Positions 8,775-17,782 of a DNA stretch of 64,000 nt are shown here, piece by piece. Source of the stretch: G963663495 sp963663495 (lineage in GTDB: Bacteria; Bacteroidota; Rhodothermia; Rhodothermales; Bin80); contig OY760427.1 of the NCBI GenBank assembly GCA_963663495.1, forward strand, positions 4,030,001 through 4,094,000, in the 5' to 3' direction. Position 1 is the first letter of the stretch. Each line of letters starts with the position of its first letter. Made by a program: the position numbers and the translations under genes. Below the pieces are notes generated by a model. It saw nothing but the letters and a program-made list of their open reading frames with translations. It was not told the DNA's origin and did no database searches.

Positions 8775-10203
8775 GGGAATTATATACGTGAGTGACCAAC
8801 TATACACAGTGAGGCACTAGTATCAATTTCACGGGTCATAGGGGTCGGTAACCCAAACGCCCCTCGCCGTGCAGCAGCCCCAATCCCGGAGGCCAGTATG
8901 TTTGCAGCCGCATTCAGGTCTGCATGATCCGCATGTCCACAGGACATACACGTGAATTTGCTCCGTGTCTTACGGTTACTCGCTTCTGTGTGCCCACACA
9001 CAGAACACCGCTGACTGGTATAGGCAGCGGTAACCTTTATCACCTTGCGGCACTTATAGCCCAGCATCTGATCCAGCTGGCCCCAACCTGTTCGCAGTAT
9101 CCCACGGTTAAGGCCAGACTTCTGTTTGACGCTTGTGCCAAAGCTCTCCATCGTCCCCTTGGCTGAACGTGTCATCGCTTTGATCTTCAGGTCCTCCAGT
9201 ATCACCGTTGAGGAGCAATTGGCAATACTGCGACTTGCCTGGTGGTTCGCATTCTTGAGGACGTTAGCACGCTTGCGCTGTATGCGGGCGATTCTATGCT
9301 TCCGCCTGTTACGACGGTTGGAGCCTTTCTTCTGTCTCGCCAGTCTTCGCTGATGCCGCTTCAACTTGGCATCAAGACGCTTCGTATCCGGTTGTCTGAT
9401 AATGCTTGTATCGCCCTCTGTGGAGACCATAGCGACCTGCCCGCAATTACGGTCAATGCCTACAGCACGGCCAGTATCCTCTATTACAGGTGCCTCCATC
9501 TTGTAGCAGATGACAGCATACCCTTTGCCGGCGTTCTTCTTTACCGTGGCTTTGACGGGTATACCATCAGGGTACGGGTTGCCTCCCCGCCTGCGGAGCG
9601 CCATGTATCCCACTTTCGGGATATACAGCTTACCATCCCGAACCCTTACGTTATCCGGGATCGTGAACGAAGGCGTACTACCACGTCTGGAATGGAATCT
9701 CGGTCTTCTCTTACCCTCTTTGAAGAATGCCTTCCATGCATCCGCCTGATATTTCAATGTGTATCTAACTACAATGTGTATCTAACGACACCAAAGGAGT
9801 ATTCAGGTAGCCACTCGGCCGTGCGGCGCAGCCGTGAACCGCTTCCCCAGCGAGAAGAAGCTTACCGAGGGCGGTTTCTCTCCAGCCTCTTTCGCTTTCT
9901 TGTACGCCTCGCTCTGCTCTGCGAGGATGGCATTCCACACAAACCTACACGCACCTGCTAATCCAGCAAGGTGCTTGGCGTTACTCCGACTTCCGGGCAA
10001 CAGCTTGTATGTGATATTGCGGTATGCACTAACCGTTTCGTGCATGGCACTGTGGTACATAACTCCCTAATAGATGGAAATTATATAGCATGCGTACCCA
10101 CGTGTTGAGTCATTTGAAATAATTGCAGTCTTTTCGTGAAAAGCGGGAACCGATTATGAAAATCTGGCGAAAGCCATCCTGTCTGCACCACCCAAGCACA
10201 AAA
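8775..10203 (-). mobile_element. IS200/IS605-type element, copy 1 (tnpB only)
   Basis: Bounds come from comparison with copy 2: shared sequence starts at GGGAATTATATACG (8775) and runs past tnpB to about 10203. No tnpA (Y1 transposase) is present, so it belongs to the tnpB-only (IS1341-like) type and would need tnpA in trans. The tnpB stop lies only a few bases from the element end, as usual for elements whose end encodes a guide RNA. The intact stretch 10111-10203 is the empty-site version of the sequence that the IS66 island interrupts in copy 2. Confidence 0.75.
8780..10060 (-). pseudogene. tnpB: TnpB RNA-guided endonuclease, copy 1 (frameshifted)
   Basis: The N-terminal part (10060-9803) and the C-terminal part (9757-8780) are in shifted frames. 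Compared with copy 2, this copy has a 17-bp insertion near 9770-9790 that duplicates its neighbour sequence and a 2-bp loss near 9830; together they keep the overall phase, but the stretch between is out of frame and stops. RuvC residues are all present: D in VGIDRNCG, E in VILEDLKIKAM, D in HADLNAAANIL. The zinc finger is complete (CSVCGH and CMSCGH). So the nuclease domain is conserved but the protein is split. Confidence 0.8.
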
Positions 10204-10292
10204 GTAACTCCTGCGACAACGCGTGGCACTCAGTCATATAACTCCCTTATATCTCCCTGCTGCCTGCAGCACATGTGGCCGTACAGGTGCCT

Positions 10293-11054
10293 TCACTCCA
10301 AGCGCAGCACGGGTTTTCTTCCTGTGACCGCCTTTACGTCTCTGAGCAGCGATCCGAACTTTCCGTAGTTGACCTTTACTCCATCGTCCAAGTCAAGCCG
10401 GATCCGGTCAAACGTGTAGAGCCGGAGCTGGTCGTCGAACATGTTCAACTCTTCCACATCTTTGGTCAGCCGCTGGTGCTCCTTTTCGAGGCGCCGTCGC
10501 CGGACGGGTGTCGTCGCATCGGCGATATCCCGCTCTTTCTGGGCCTTCCTAGCCTGCAGGCGTTCTCGTAGCGGGTCCACATAGCGCACCCGCATGCGTG
10601 CAAGCGTGCTCTCCGTATAGCGGTGCAGGTATACCAGGCACTGGAACGTACGCCTCCTGCCGCTGGTGAACAGCCAGTATACCGGGCGTTTCTGGTAGGC
10701 CTTGAGGTGATCCTTATAGAAGTCTCTTGCCAAGTAACGCTGCAGCGCCTCGCGTGTTGAGGGGCCGGTGGCCAGTGCACTTGCAACAAAGCGGAGATTT
10801 ACTTCCAGGTGCTCCTTCCCCCATACGGTAGCAATGAATGCTTCCAGCCTCCGCGTGGCATCGTCCGGAAAATCAAAGTCCCCCGTCATTGGTACAATGG
10901 CGTCATCGTCCGCCGTGAAGGTGGTGTACTTGTGGTTGTCAAAGTCTTCGCCTTCCGTTCCGGCATACATCAGTCCGGGCATGTCCAGGCTGTAGCGTCC
11001 CATCATGCATCCTACTGCGTAGGATACCAGCGCTGCCATATCATCGCGTAGCAT
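10293..11054 (-). CDS. pglX: PglX (BREX methyltransferase), C-terminal part in shifted frame
   Basis: This frame carries the end of a PglX protein: DMAALVSYAVGCMMGRYSLD, GLMYAG, and a helical C-terminal region with KRPVYWLF, all typical of the BREX-1 adenine-specific DNA methyltransferase. Translation of the frame upstream of its first ATG (about 11054-11145) gives ITLTSNPAYRYGRK and VSPEEHEPRM, which PglX proteins have just before DDMAALVSYAVG. So this is not a separate gene but the second half of the reading frame broken at the G9 tract. Total length once the frame is joined would be about 1180 residues, as expected for PglX. Confidence 0.85.
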   Translation of the reverse strand: MLRDDMAALVSYAVGCMMGRYSLDMPGLMYAGTEGEDFDNHKYTTFTADDDAIVPMTGDFDFPDDATRRLEAFIATVWGKEHLEVNLRFVASALATGPSTREALQRYLARDFYKDHLKAYQKRPVYWLFTSGRRRTFQCLVYLHRYTESTLARMRVRYVDPLRERLQARKAQKERDIADATTPVRRRRLEKEHQRLTKDVEELNMFDDQLRLYTFDRIRLDLDDGVKVNYGKFGSLLRDVKAVTGRKPVLRLE

Positions 11055-13834
11055 GCGCGGTTCGTGTTCTTCTGGAGAAACTTTCCTGCCATACCGGTAG
11101 GCGGGGTTGCTCGTGAGGGTAATGCCATGTGTGTGTGATGTGTTCGGGGGGGGGCAATGTCAGGGAAGAGCTCGTCTTCAAGTTTGCAGGCTTGGATAAC
11201 CAGGCGGTTGTTTTCCTGTTCGAGCTGTAGGCAGCGGAGCACCTGCTGCCGGCAGGTATTGCGCCAACTGCTGTGGCTTGCTTCTACGGTGCCGGCACCA
11301 AGGGGTGATGGGAGGAATGGCAGGCTGCGGAACTCCCAGGAGCGTTCGTAGGCATCCCAGTCAGCACGGGTTGCGGAAACGAGTTCGTTGGCGATGTGCG
11401 ATCCGCGGGACTCAAGGTGGCTGGCTGCCAGCGGATGTAACGGCACCTTCTGAAAGTCACCTACCTGAAAACTGACAGTAGAGTTGATCAGTTGTGCCAG
11501 CCCGTGACAAACAGGTGTGTTACAGTATGCGGTCAGCAAGACCAATTGAGATGGATCCTCATGAAATGCACAGTGGCCCTTGTTGTTGAAGATATCCCCA
11601 CCCTCTCCCAGTCGAAACGATAAGGGTCCAGAGGTAATGTCCGACCATGTCAGCGCCGGCCGGAAGTAGTACTGTGTATTGGACACATTGGATCTACGCC
11701 TTCCCCCGTCCTCCGTGCCAAACGCCCTTATCGCCTCCCCATCATTTTCCCAGTTGACAACATATTCGTGGTTGCCGTACCACTTGCGGAAAGAGCCTCC
11801 CTTGTTGCACGGGAACCACTTCCTGCCGGACTCCCGCGCCTCCTTGCGGTTCTTCATCCCGAACCCGATACGCCCTACGTCTACCTCCCACCAGCGACGA
11901 AGGAAAAGATCGTTGTTTCCTGTTTGCAATCCCACCTTGGCTTCCACCAGCTCTCCCAGCGGCGTGCCATCCCTGAACAGCCACCGCATGCCTTCGCTCA
12001 CCCAGTACACCACCGGACTGCCCGGAATCAGCCGGAAGTCGTCCTGTGGGATGTGATCAAAGCGATTCCTCCCTTCCCGTAACGCCTGCTCCTTGTCCTG
12101 CTCCTTTCCCTCCACAAGCCTGTGGACCACCGGCTTGTGGCCCGCCTTGTACTTTTTCTCCAGCACAAATGCAGTGGTCTGCACTACCTCACCACTAATG
12201 GCACCAAATGCTCTGGCACCCAAGTGCGCCATGGTCTTGAGACTCGTCTCCTGAAGTAGCTTCACCCGAAACCTTTGGTACGACGACAAGAACATCCAGC
12301 TGTGCATGGTGACCAGGGCCGCACAGCCATCATCCTTGGCCAGCTCAAGCGCTCGCACAATGAAACACGCAAACAAATCGCGCTTGGCCGCCGGATATTC
12401 CTTCCGCGCAAATGCCTTGACAGACCCATGCATCAGGTTGCTAACCATATACGGTGGGTTCGTAGCCACCGCATCGTACCTTCGTGACAGCATTGAAGCC
12501 TGATCTGCAAGACGCACCAATAGCTCCTGTCCACCGTGCATGTCCTTCCACTGGTCTCCCATCTGCCTAAGCCTCGGTAAACACTCCTGCACCCGCTTCG
12601 GTACCCGGATCAGCGATCCACGCCCCGATGCCTCTGCAAATAGCTCCTTCAATGCCTCCAAGTCGCTACGCTCCAAACCATACTCCGCAAGCGGAATGGC
12701 CGCGGCCAACTGCTGCGTGTCCAGTTCCGCGCTGCGAGTAATGCACGCCAGCTTCAGCCGGACAGGCCTCGTCAGCAGCTCCCTGTCATCCCTGCGCCCC
12801 TTCATCATGAGCGCAAAGCTGGCCAGCTGTACCGCCCGCGGATCTATGTCCAAACCGAACAGATTGTCCTCCAGGATCCGGCGGACAGCCTCCTCCTTCC
12901 GGTACCCCCGCTGTAAATACACCCCCATCAGCGCATCATAGGCCTCCACCAGAAAGTGGCCCGAACCCACCGCAGGATCCAAAAACGTGAACCGCGCAGG
13001 GTCAAAGGAAAAAGAGGCCGGTACAACGCTGTACTCTCCCTCCACCCCCAAAGCGTTCTGTACCAGGTAACGTACAATCCAGCGAGGGGTGAACAGCTGT
13101 GTGGCTGCCGGCAAGTCCTCTACAGGCACCACCTTGCCGATCACCTCCTCCTTACGCTCCGAAATATAGAACTGGTACAGCCATCCCACGATTTCTATAT
13201 GCTGCCAGTCCTCCTCTTCTATCGCACGTACCAGCTCTCGCATGATGGAGTCCGGGCGCAGCAGCCGCGATGGCAGAAGCAGCTCCGTCTCGCTGCCGAT
13301 GCTGTCAAAAAGGAGCGGCATGGATGTGTGCAGCGCCCTGCACTGTGCCAGAAACAGCATCCGAAAAAGCTCGTCATCCCGGTTGCCATCCATCTTGAGG
13401 GAAAGCACATAGGCTGCATCCAGGCCGGGAAGGGCTACTTCATGCGCTCTGCGCAGCATCTCCGGCTGATCAATGTCGCTGAGAAGCCGCATGCCTCCCT
13501 GCAGGTAGCCATGCAGCTCCATATAGCGGATGGCCGCAAAGCGGTTGAACCATGTGTAGGCCATCTCGTCCATCACAGGGCCAAATCCTTCGCGGAGAAT
13601 GCGACGCTCAAGCATTCGGCGTTGTTCTCCGTCTTTCAGCGAGACGGTCCGTGGCCCGATGCGCACAACGTTTCCGTCGGTACGCGCGGGTTCAATGCAA
13701 TCCGGATGCACGCCCAGCTCGGCAGCGCGCATTACTACCGCCGCACGAAACGTATGGCGCGCCTCCCGTGCGTAGTTCTTGAGTGCGGCGAGATCCAACG
13801 AAATACCAGGCAGTGTGGAGACAATAGTGGGCAA
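11012..13834 (-). CDS. pglX: PglX, BREX-type adenine-specific DNA methyltransferase (N-terminal 940 aa, frame broken at G9)
   Basis: PglX methylates the BREX recognition site in host DNA and is also needed for phage exclusion. Seen in order: N-terminal helical part with AYTWFNRFAAIRYME; FTPRWIVRYLVQN; SAM motif I FLDPAVGSGHFLVEAYDAL (about residue 275); NPPYMVSN catalytic motif IV (about residue 460); then a target-recognition region. The frame leaves PglX homology at a nine-G run (11146-11154) and ends in a nonsense tail. Adding one G joins it to the next frame. Start is TTG at 13834; the frame is open further upstream without a better start. No brxA, brxB, brxC, pglZ or brxL is in the window. 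Confidence 0.88.
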   Translation of the reverse strand: MPTIVSTLPGISLDLAALKNYAREARHTFRAAVVMRAAELGVHPDCIEPARTDGNVVRIGPRTVSLKDGEQRRMLERRILREGFGPVMDEMAYTWFNRFAAIRYMELHGYLQGGMRLLSDIDQPEMLRRAHEVALPGLDAAYVLSLKMDGNRDDELFRMLFLAQCRALHTSMPLLFDSIGSETELLLPSRLLRPDSIMRELVRAIEEEDWQHIEIVGWLYQFYISERKEEVIGKVVPVEDLPAATQLFTPRWIVRYLVQNALGVEGEYSVVPASFSFDPARFTFLDPAVGSGHFLVEAYDALMGVYLQRGYRKEEAVRRILEDNLFGLDIDPRAVQLASFALMMKGRRDDRELLTRPVRLKLACITRSAELDTQQLAAAIPLAEYGLERSDLEALKELFAEASGRGSLIRVPKRVQECLPRLRQMGDQWKDMHGGQELLVRLADQASMLSRRYDAVATNPPYMVSNLMHGSVKAFARKEYPAAKRDLFACFIVRALELAKDDGCAALVTMHSWMFLSSYQRFRVKLLQETSLKTMAHLGARAFGAISGEVVQTTAFVLEKKYKAGHKPVVHRLVEGKEQDKEQALREGRNRFDHIPQDDFRLIPGSPVVYWVSEGMRWLFRDGTPLGELVEAKVGLQTGNNDLFLRRWWEVDVGRIGFGMKNRKEARESGRKWFPCNKGGSFRKWYGNHEYVVNWENDGEAIRAFGTEDGGRRRSNVSNTQYYFRPALTWSDITSGPLSFRLGEGGDIFNNKGHCAFHEDPSQLVLLTAYCNTPVCHGLAQLINSTVSFQVGDFQKVPLHPLAASHLESRGSHIANELVSATRADWDAYERSWEFRSLPFLPSPLGAGTVEASHSSWRNTCRQQVLRCLQLEQENNRLVIQACKLEDELFPDIAPPRTHHTHMALPSRATPPTGMAGKFLQKNTNRACYAMIWQRWYPTQ
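11146..11154 (-). repeat. G9 homopolymer (C9 in coding sense) at the pglX frame break
   Basis: Nine G in a row on the + strand, in the linker before the ITLTSNPAYRYG motif of PglX. The upstream and downstream PglX frames differ such that +1 (ten G) or -2 (seven G) restores a single frame. Such tracts slip at high rate during replication. Confidence 0.9.
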
Positions 13835-14335
13835 ACTTAGCGAAATTGCACCTGAGGACCCAGCCGTATACCACTCCCGCTCAACACCGAATCGAACGCG
13901 CCGTCAACATCGGAAGCAATGGCTACTACATCCGAGGCGAGCGTTGAGGGGTGAAATGATTTCCGAACTGTTTGGGAATAACCACAGAAGGGATGAAGAT
14001 AGTATTGGGCCAATAATAGTGGAACAGCAGCAGGATACCCCGAAGCCTTAGTCGGACGGCTGCAGGATGTGATTGACCTTGGGATGCTGATTGACGACTT
14101 TTCGAATTGTTCGGGGCGACAATTAAATTCTTCGGCATCTGAGATCGTTTTGTGCGTGAACCGACGGTTTGTTTGGTCTAAGCACAATTGAAATCGTAAC
14201 GGATAAGCAGGTCCGGCTTTTGCGCTGGGTTGTATTGAAGGAAGGGAAGTCCATAGTGACGGCAGCGGAGCAGGCTGAAGTGCGTACGCCTGCTCCGCGA
14301 ATTCCTCATCCGATTCCGGGATGTCGCTGACATAA
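13835..14335. other. Region between pglX and structured RNA; possible gene remnant
   Basis: On the minus strand a 116-codon frame (14187-13837) and an upstream continuation in the same frame (with YVSDIPESDEEFAEQA) are open towards pglX. I recognise no family and the composition after codon 30 looks random. It may be a remnant of a gene once encoded after the RNA below, or pglX leader. Confidence 0.25.
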
Positions 14336-14735
14336 ATGACCGCTCCCCCTCACGGTTGCAATCCGCTCAAGCACGAGCGGCCTATCGTAACGTTTACTCA
14401 CCCTTCCTTTCGCAAGGCCTTACGGGGGGAGATCAGACGATGTTGACCGCCCTCAGCTCGAACAACCACGATCACCGCTCGGCTCTCCACCCGACCGATG
14501 GCAGTCCACGCCGTACTCCCGGCTACGGTCACGGGTACGTGGCACAAACTCCCTGGCAGGGTGTGAGCTTCTTCGCCTAAGACCTTCCTGATTCTCGTTC
14601 CTAAGAGGCAGTCAGAACGAGTCGTCCGATGCACTAGGGTGCATCGCTTGGTTGGGCGTTCGGATTATTGCAAGTTGTACTCACCCGCGGCATGAACCCA
14701 AACCACCGCCACCGTTGTGGTGCGGGTGGATTTCC
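14336..14735 (-). ncRNA. Highly structured RNA candidate, HEARO (IscB omega-RNA)-like
   Basis: Read on the minus strand, about 400 nt fold into many strong local hairpins: GAUGCAC/GUGCAUC, CGUUC/GAACG, CACACCCU/AGGG..UGUG, CCACG..CGUGG, CCUU..AAGG and CCGCUC/GAGCGG. A UCCCCC run (complement of 14424-14430) can pair with GGGGGA (complement of 14344-14349) over a distance, as a pseudoknot. The string GGUGAGUAAACGUUAC and the general layout remind me of the HEARO RNA that accompanies IscB nucleases, but this is from memory. No IscB gene (HNH/RuvC) follows. An alternative is a group II intron fragment. The fold is well supported by eye; the family name is uncertain. Confidence 0.45.
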
Positions 14736-14858
14736 GTCACACACTAATGACTTATGAAACGTAGCTACAACAAGCATCATCGGGCACGGTGCAACTCATG
14801 ACTACGGAACCTGCGCGGGATACAACTTGTAATTCTGCGGGTTAGATCCGCTTTGCAC

Positions 14859-16307
14859 ATGCCGACTCACCCGGGAGTGAACAGATGGTCCCGACGTCAT
14901 TTTCTGCAGACCACGGTCGGCACCGCATTGGCTTGCACGGCTTGCTCCGGCTTGGGCTTTGAGGAGGAGAAAGAACCGGCCCTGTTTGATGGGCCTCAGA
15001 TTGAGGACAAGCAGTTCATCGAACTCAACACACGGTACTACGACGTAGGAATTGATTCGCGCACCGGATTCCCCTACAGCGCAATAGTTGATGGCACGCC
15101 CGTGCTTGAGACTGATCCGGTTTCCATCGCTTACCGGTTGCAATTTCTGCTGGATGATCCTCGGCGCGTAGCACAGGTAGACGCCCTGATTTCGAGCCTG
15201 TTAGAAGTGCAGATCGGTGCACCGCCACCGCGGAATTACAGAAATATGATCCCGCGTCTAACGTTGGACGGTTCCACTCCTCAACCAAAGTATACGAGCT
15301 ATTCCTTTGCGGACAATGCGCTGCTCTCTTCCCGTGTTGCCATGGCAGCCCATGCGTTTGCTAGTACCGCAACTGGAGACAGGGCGCGCACCTTCTTGGA
15401 CCGCCAGAAACTGGGTTACAACCAAGCCCTCAATGGATCGCGGTCCGGCTTCTTGCCGGTATTTGCTGATGCCGGGCTATTTGGTGTTGATCCCCAGGGC
15501 ATGGACCTGCTATTTGCCGGGTATTATGAGTCCGTCGCATTTGTTCTGGCGTATTTCATTGGAGACACCTCCGTTGTTGAAGACCCACGGCGTGGGCTTG
15601 AGGCGTGGGCGGCCATGATCCAGGGTCAGGGCACATTCTCTGACCAGTTTCCTGCTTCAACGGTGCGGGCAACCACTGTGGATAGCCCATTGGCGCGCAA
15701 CGGTAGTGCATTTCAATTTTTCCATTCCCTATTGGGCGTTCAGACTGCCCACCTGTCCCCATCCATGTTTAATGGGCTATATAATGCTCTGTTCGCTTAC
15801 TTGGATGCTGCAACGTACGACCGCCTACCCGGCATCTATTCTGCATCACCCCACGAGGAAGGTTTTCTGCTTGATAATGGGCTAAACCGCCTAGCCGCGC
15901 AACAGTCGCGGCAGCCGTCTCAAGAATTGTACGCTACCATTGATGCGCTGGCTGTCGCCATGCGTCTATTCCCCAAGGATTCGGACGCGCGCCAGATTCT
16001 GCGTGGCTGGATTGGCCTGTATGGAAGCGTTCAAGGCGCCGTTGGAGAGCATGGTTACTACGGGGGGATCGGGAAGGAAGGCATGCCCGTCAGGGCATTG
16101 CATGCGCGCCAGAATGGCGCCATGATTCTGTTCGATTCCGAGGCACCGGCATTGCTCGATTCATTCCTGACCGAGAACGGCCGTCCGGGCATGCGCGAGC
16201 TTATGAGCCAAGTCACGCTTATCCACGAAGGCGCTCCCATCCAGCGTGTACAAGCCTCACTGCCCCTCCCCCTGCGATTCGAGCGACTATTCACACCCAC
16301 TCGCTGA
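14859..16307 (+). CDS. Tat-exported lipoprotein-like protein of unknown function
   Basis: About 482 residues. The N-terminus has a twin-arginine motif (SRRHFLQ) and a hydrophobic stretch ending in ACTACSGLG, so it is a Tat substrate and perhaps a lipoprotein. The rest contains helix-rich segments with TGFPYSAIVDG, LDGSTPQPKYTSYSFADNALLSSR and FNGLYNALFAYLDAATYDRLPG; this style resembles secreted (alpha/alpha)6-toroid glycoside hydrolases such as DUF3131/glucoamylase-like proteins, but I cannot name the family. I preferred the ATG at 14859 to an upstream TTG. It stands alone between the RNA candidate and tnpB copy 2. Confidence 0.6.
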   Translation: MPTHPGVNRWSRRHFLQTTVGTALACTACSGLGFEEEKEPALFDGPQIEDKQFIELNTRYYDVGIDSRTGFPYSAIVDGTPVLETDPVSIAYRLQFLLDDPRRVAQVDALISSLLEVQIGAPPPRNYRNMIPRLTLDGSTPQPKYTSYSFADNALLSSRVAMAAHAFASTATGDRARTFLDRQKLGYNQALNGSRSGFLPVFADAGLFGVDPQGMDLLFAGYYESVAFVLAYFIGDTSVVEDPRRGLEAWAAMIQGQGTFSDQFPASTVRATTVDSPLARNGSAFQFFHSLLGVQTAHLSPSMFNGLYNALFAYLDAATYDRLPGIYSASPHEEGFLLDNGLNRLAAQQSRQPSQELYATIDALAVAMRLFPKDSDARQILRGWIGLYGSVQGAVGEHGYYGGIGKEGMPVRALHARQNGAMILFDSEAPALLDSFLTENGRPGMRELMSQVTLIHEGAPIQRVQASLPLPLRFERLFTPTR

Positions 16308-16444
16308 GGCAGTCCGCAGGCCGTTATTTGTTGAAGGCGCCGCATAGCCTCAAGCAGCCAAAATGACGGGCCAACATCTATTTCACGCCTCATGCATATT
16401 CAGCGATGCCTTTTTAGTGCAGACCACAATTATGGCAAATATTA

Positions 16445-17782
16445 GGGAATTATATACGTGAGTGACCAACTGTACACAGTGAGGCACTAGTATCAATTTC
16501 ACGGGTCATAGGAGTCGGTAACCCGAACGCCCCTCGCCGTGCAGAAGCCCCAATCCCGGAGGCCAGTATGTTTGCAGCCGCATTCAGGTCTGCATGATCC
16601 GCATGTCCACCGGACATACACGTGAATTTGCTCCGTGTCTTACGGTTACTCGCTTCTGTGTGCCCACACACAGAACACCGCTGACTGATATAGGCAGCGG
16701 TAACCTTTATCACCTTGCGGCACTTATAGCTCAGCATCTGATCCAGCTGGCCCCAACCTGTTCGCAGTATCCCACGGTTGAGGCCAGACTTCTGTTTAAC
16801 GTTTGTACCAAAGCTCTCCATCGTCCCCTTAGCTGAACGTGTCATCGCTTTGATCTTTAGGTCCTCCAGTATCACCGTTGAGGAGCAATTGGCAATACTG
16901 CGACTTACCTGGTGGTTCGCATTCTTGAGGACGTTAGCACGCTTGCGCTGTATGCGGGCGATTCTATGCTTCCGCCTGTTACGACGGTTGGAGCCTTTCT
17001 TCTGTCTCGCCAGTCTTCGCTGATGCCGCTTCAACTTGGCATCAAGACGCTTCGTATCCGATTGTCTGATAATGCTTGTATCGCCCTCTGTGGAGACCAT
17101 AGCGACCTGCCCGCAATTACGGTCAATGCCTACAGCACCGCCGGTATCCTCTTATTACAGGTGCCTCCATCTTGTAGCAGATGACAGCATACCCTTTGCC
17201 GGCGTTCTTCTTTACAGTGGCTTTGACGGGTATACCATCAGGGTACGGGTTGCCTCCCCGCCTGCGGAGCGCCATATATCCCACTTTCGGAATATACAGC
17301 TTGCCATCCCGAACCCTTACGTTATCCGGGATCGTGAACGAAGGCGTACTACCACGTCTGGAATGGAATCTTGGTCTTCTCTTACCCTCCTTGAAGAATG
17401 CCTTCCATGCATCCGCCTGATATTTCAATGTGTATCTAACGACACCAAAGGAGTATTCAGGTAGCCACTCGACCGTGCGGCGCAGCGCCGTGAACCGCTT
17501 CCCCAGCGAGAAGAAGCTTACCGAGGGCGGCTTCTCTCCAGCCTCTTTCGCTTTCTTGTACGCCTCGCTCTGCTCTGCGAGGATGGCATTCCACACAAAC
17601 CTACACGCACCCGCTAATCCAGCAAGGTGCTTGGCGTTACTCCGACTTCCGGGCAACAGCCTGTATGTGATATTGCGGTATGCACTAACCGTTTCGGGCA
17701 TGGCACTGTGGTATATAACTCCCTAATAGATGGAAATTAAATAGCATGAATACCCACGTGTTGAGTTATTTGAAATAATTGC
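16445..17782 (-). mobile_element. IS200/IS605-type element, copy 2 (left portion; split by IS66 island)
   Basis: Nearly identical to copy 1 from GGGAATTATATACG (16445) up to ATAATTGC (17775-17782), where the IS66 island begins. The missing end of the element resumes at 24985 with a second ATAATTGC and matches copy 1 bases 10119-10203. Thus the island inserted into this copy. Direct orientation relative to copy 1, about 7.7 kb apart, so recombination between them could delete pglX, the RNA candidate and the Tat gene. Confidence 0.75.
16450..17701 (-). pseudogene. tnpB: TnpB RNA-guided endonuclease, copy 2 (frameshifted, zinc finger damaged)
   Basis: The N-terminal frame (17701-17123) and the C-terminal frame (17100-16450) are split by one extra T near 17151, within a sequence that reads intact in copy 1 (the RuvC-I Asp strand follows right after). 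Also, the second zinc-finger pair has changed from CMSCGH in copy 1 to CMSGGH here, so one zinc-binding Cys is lost. The 17-bp insertion and 2-bp loss that break copy 1 are absent here. The two copies have therefore died independently. Confidence 0.8.

Noticed and set aside
12956..13840. 294-codon frame on the + strand opposite pglX
   Set aside because: It lies wholly antisense to well-supported PglX coding sequence, has no family features, and its residues follow the codon pattern of the other strand.
14336..14735. Two short frames (14356-14580 + and 14634-14398 -) as proteins
   Set aside because: The strong hairpin content explains the sequence better; neither frame shows any domain.
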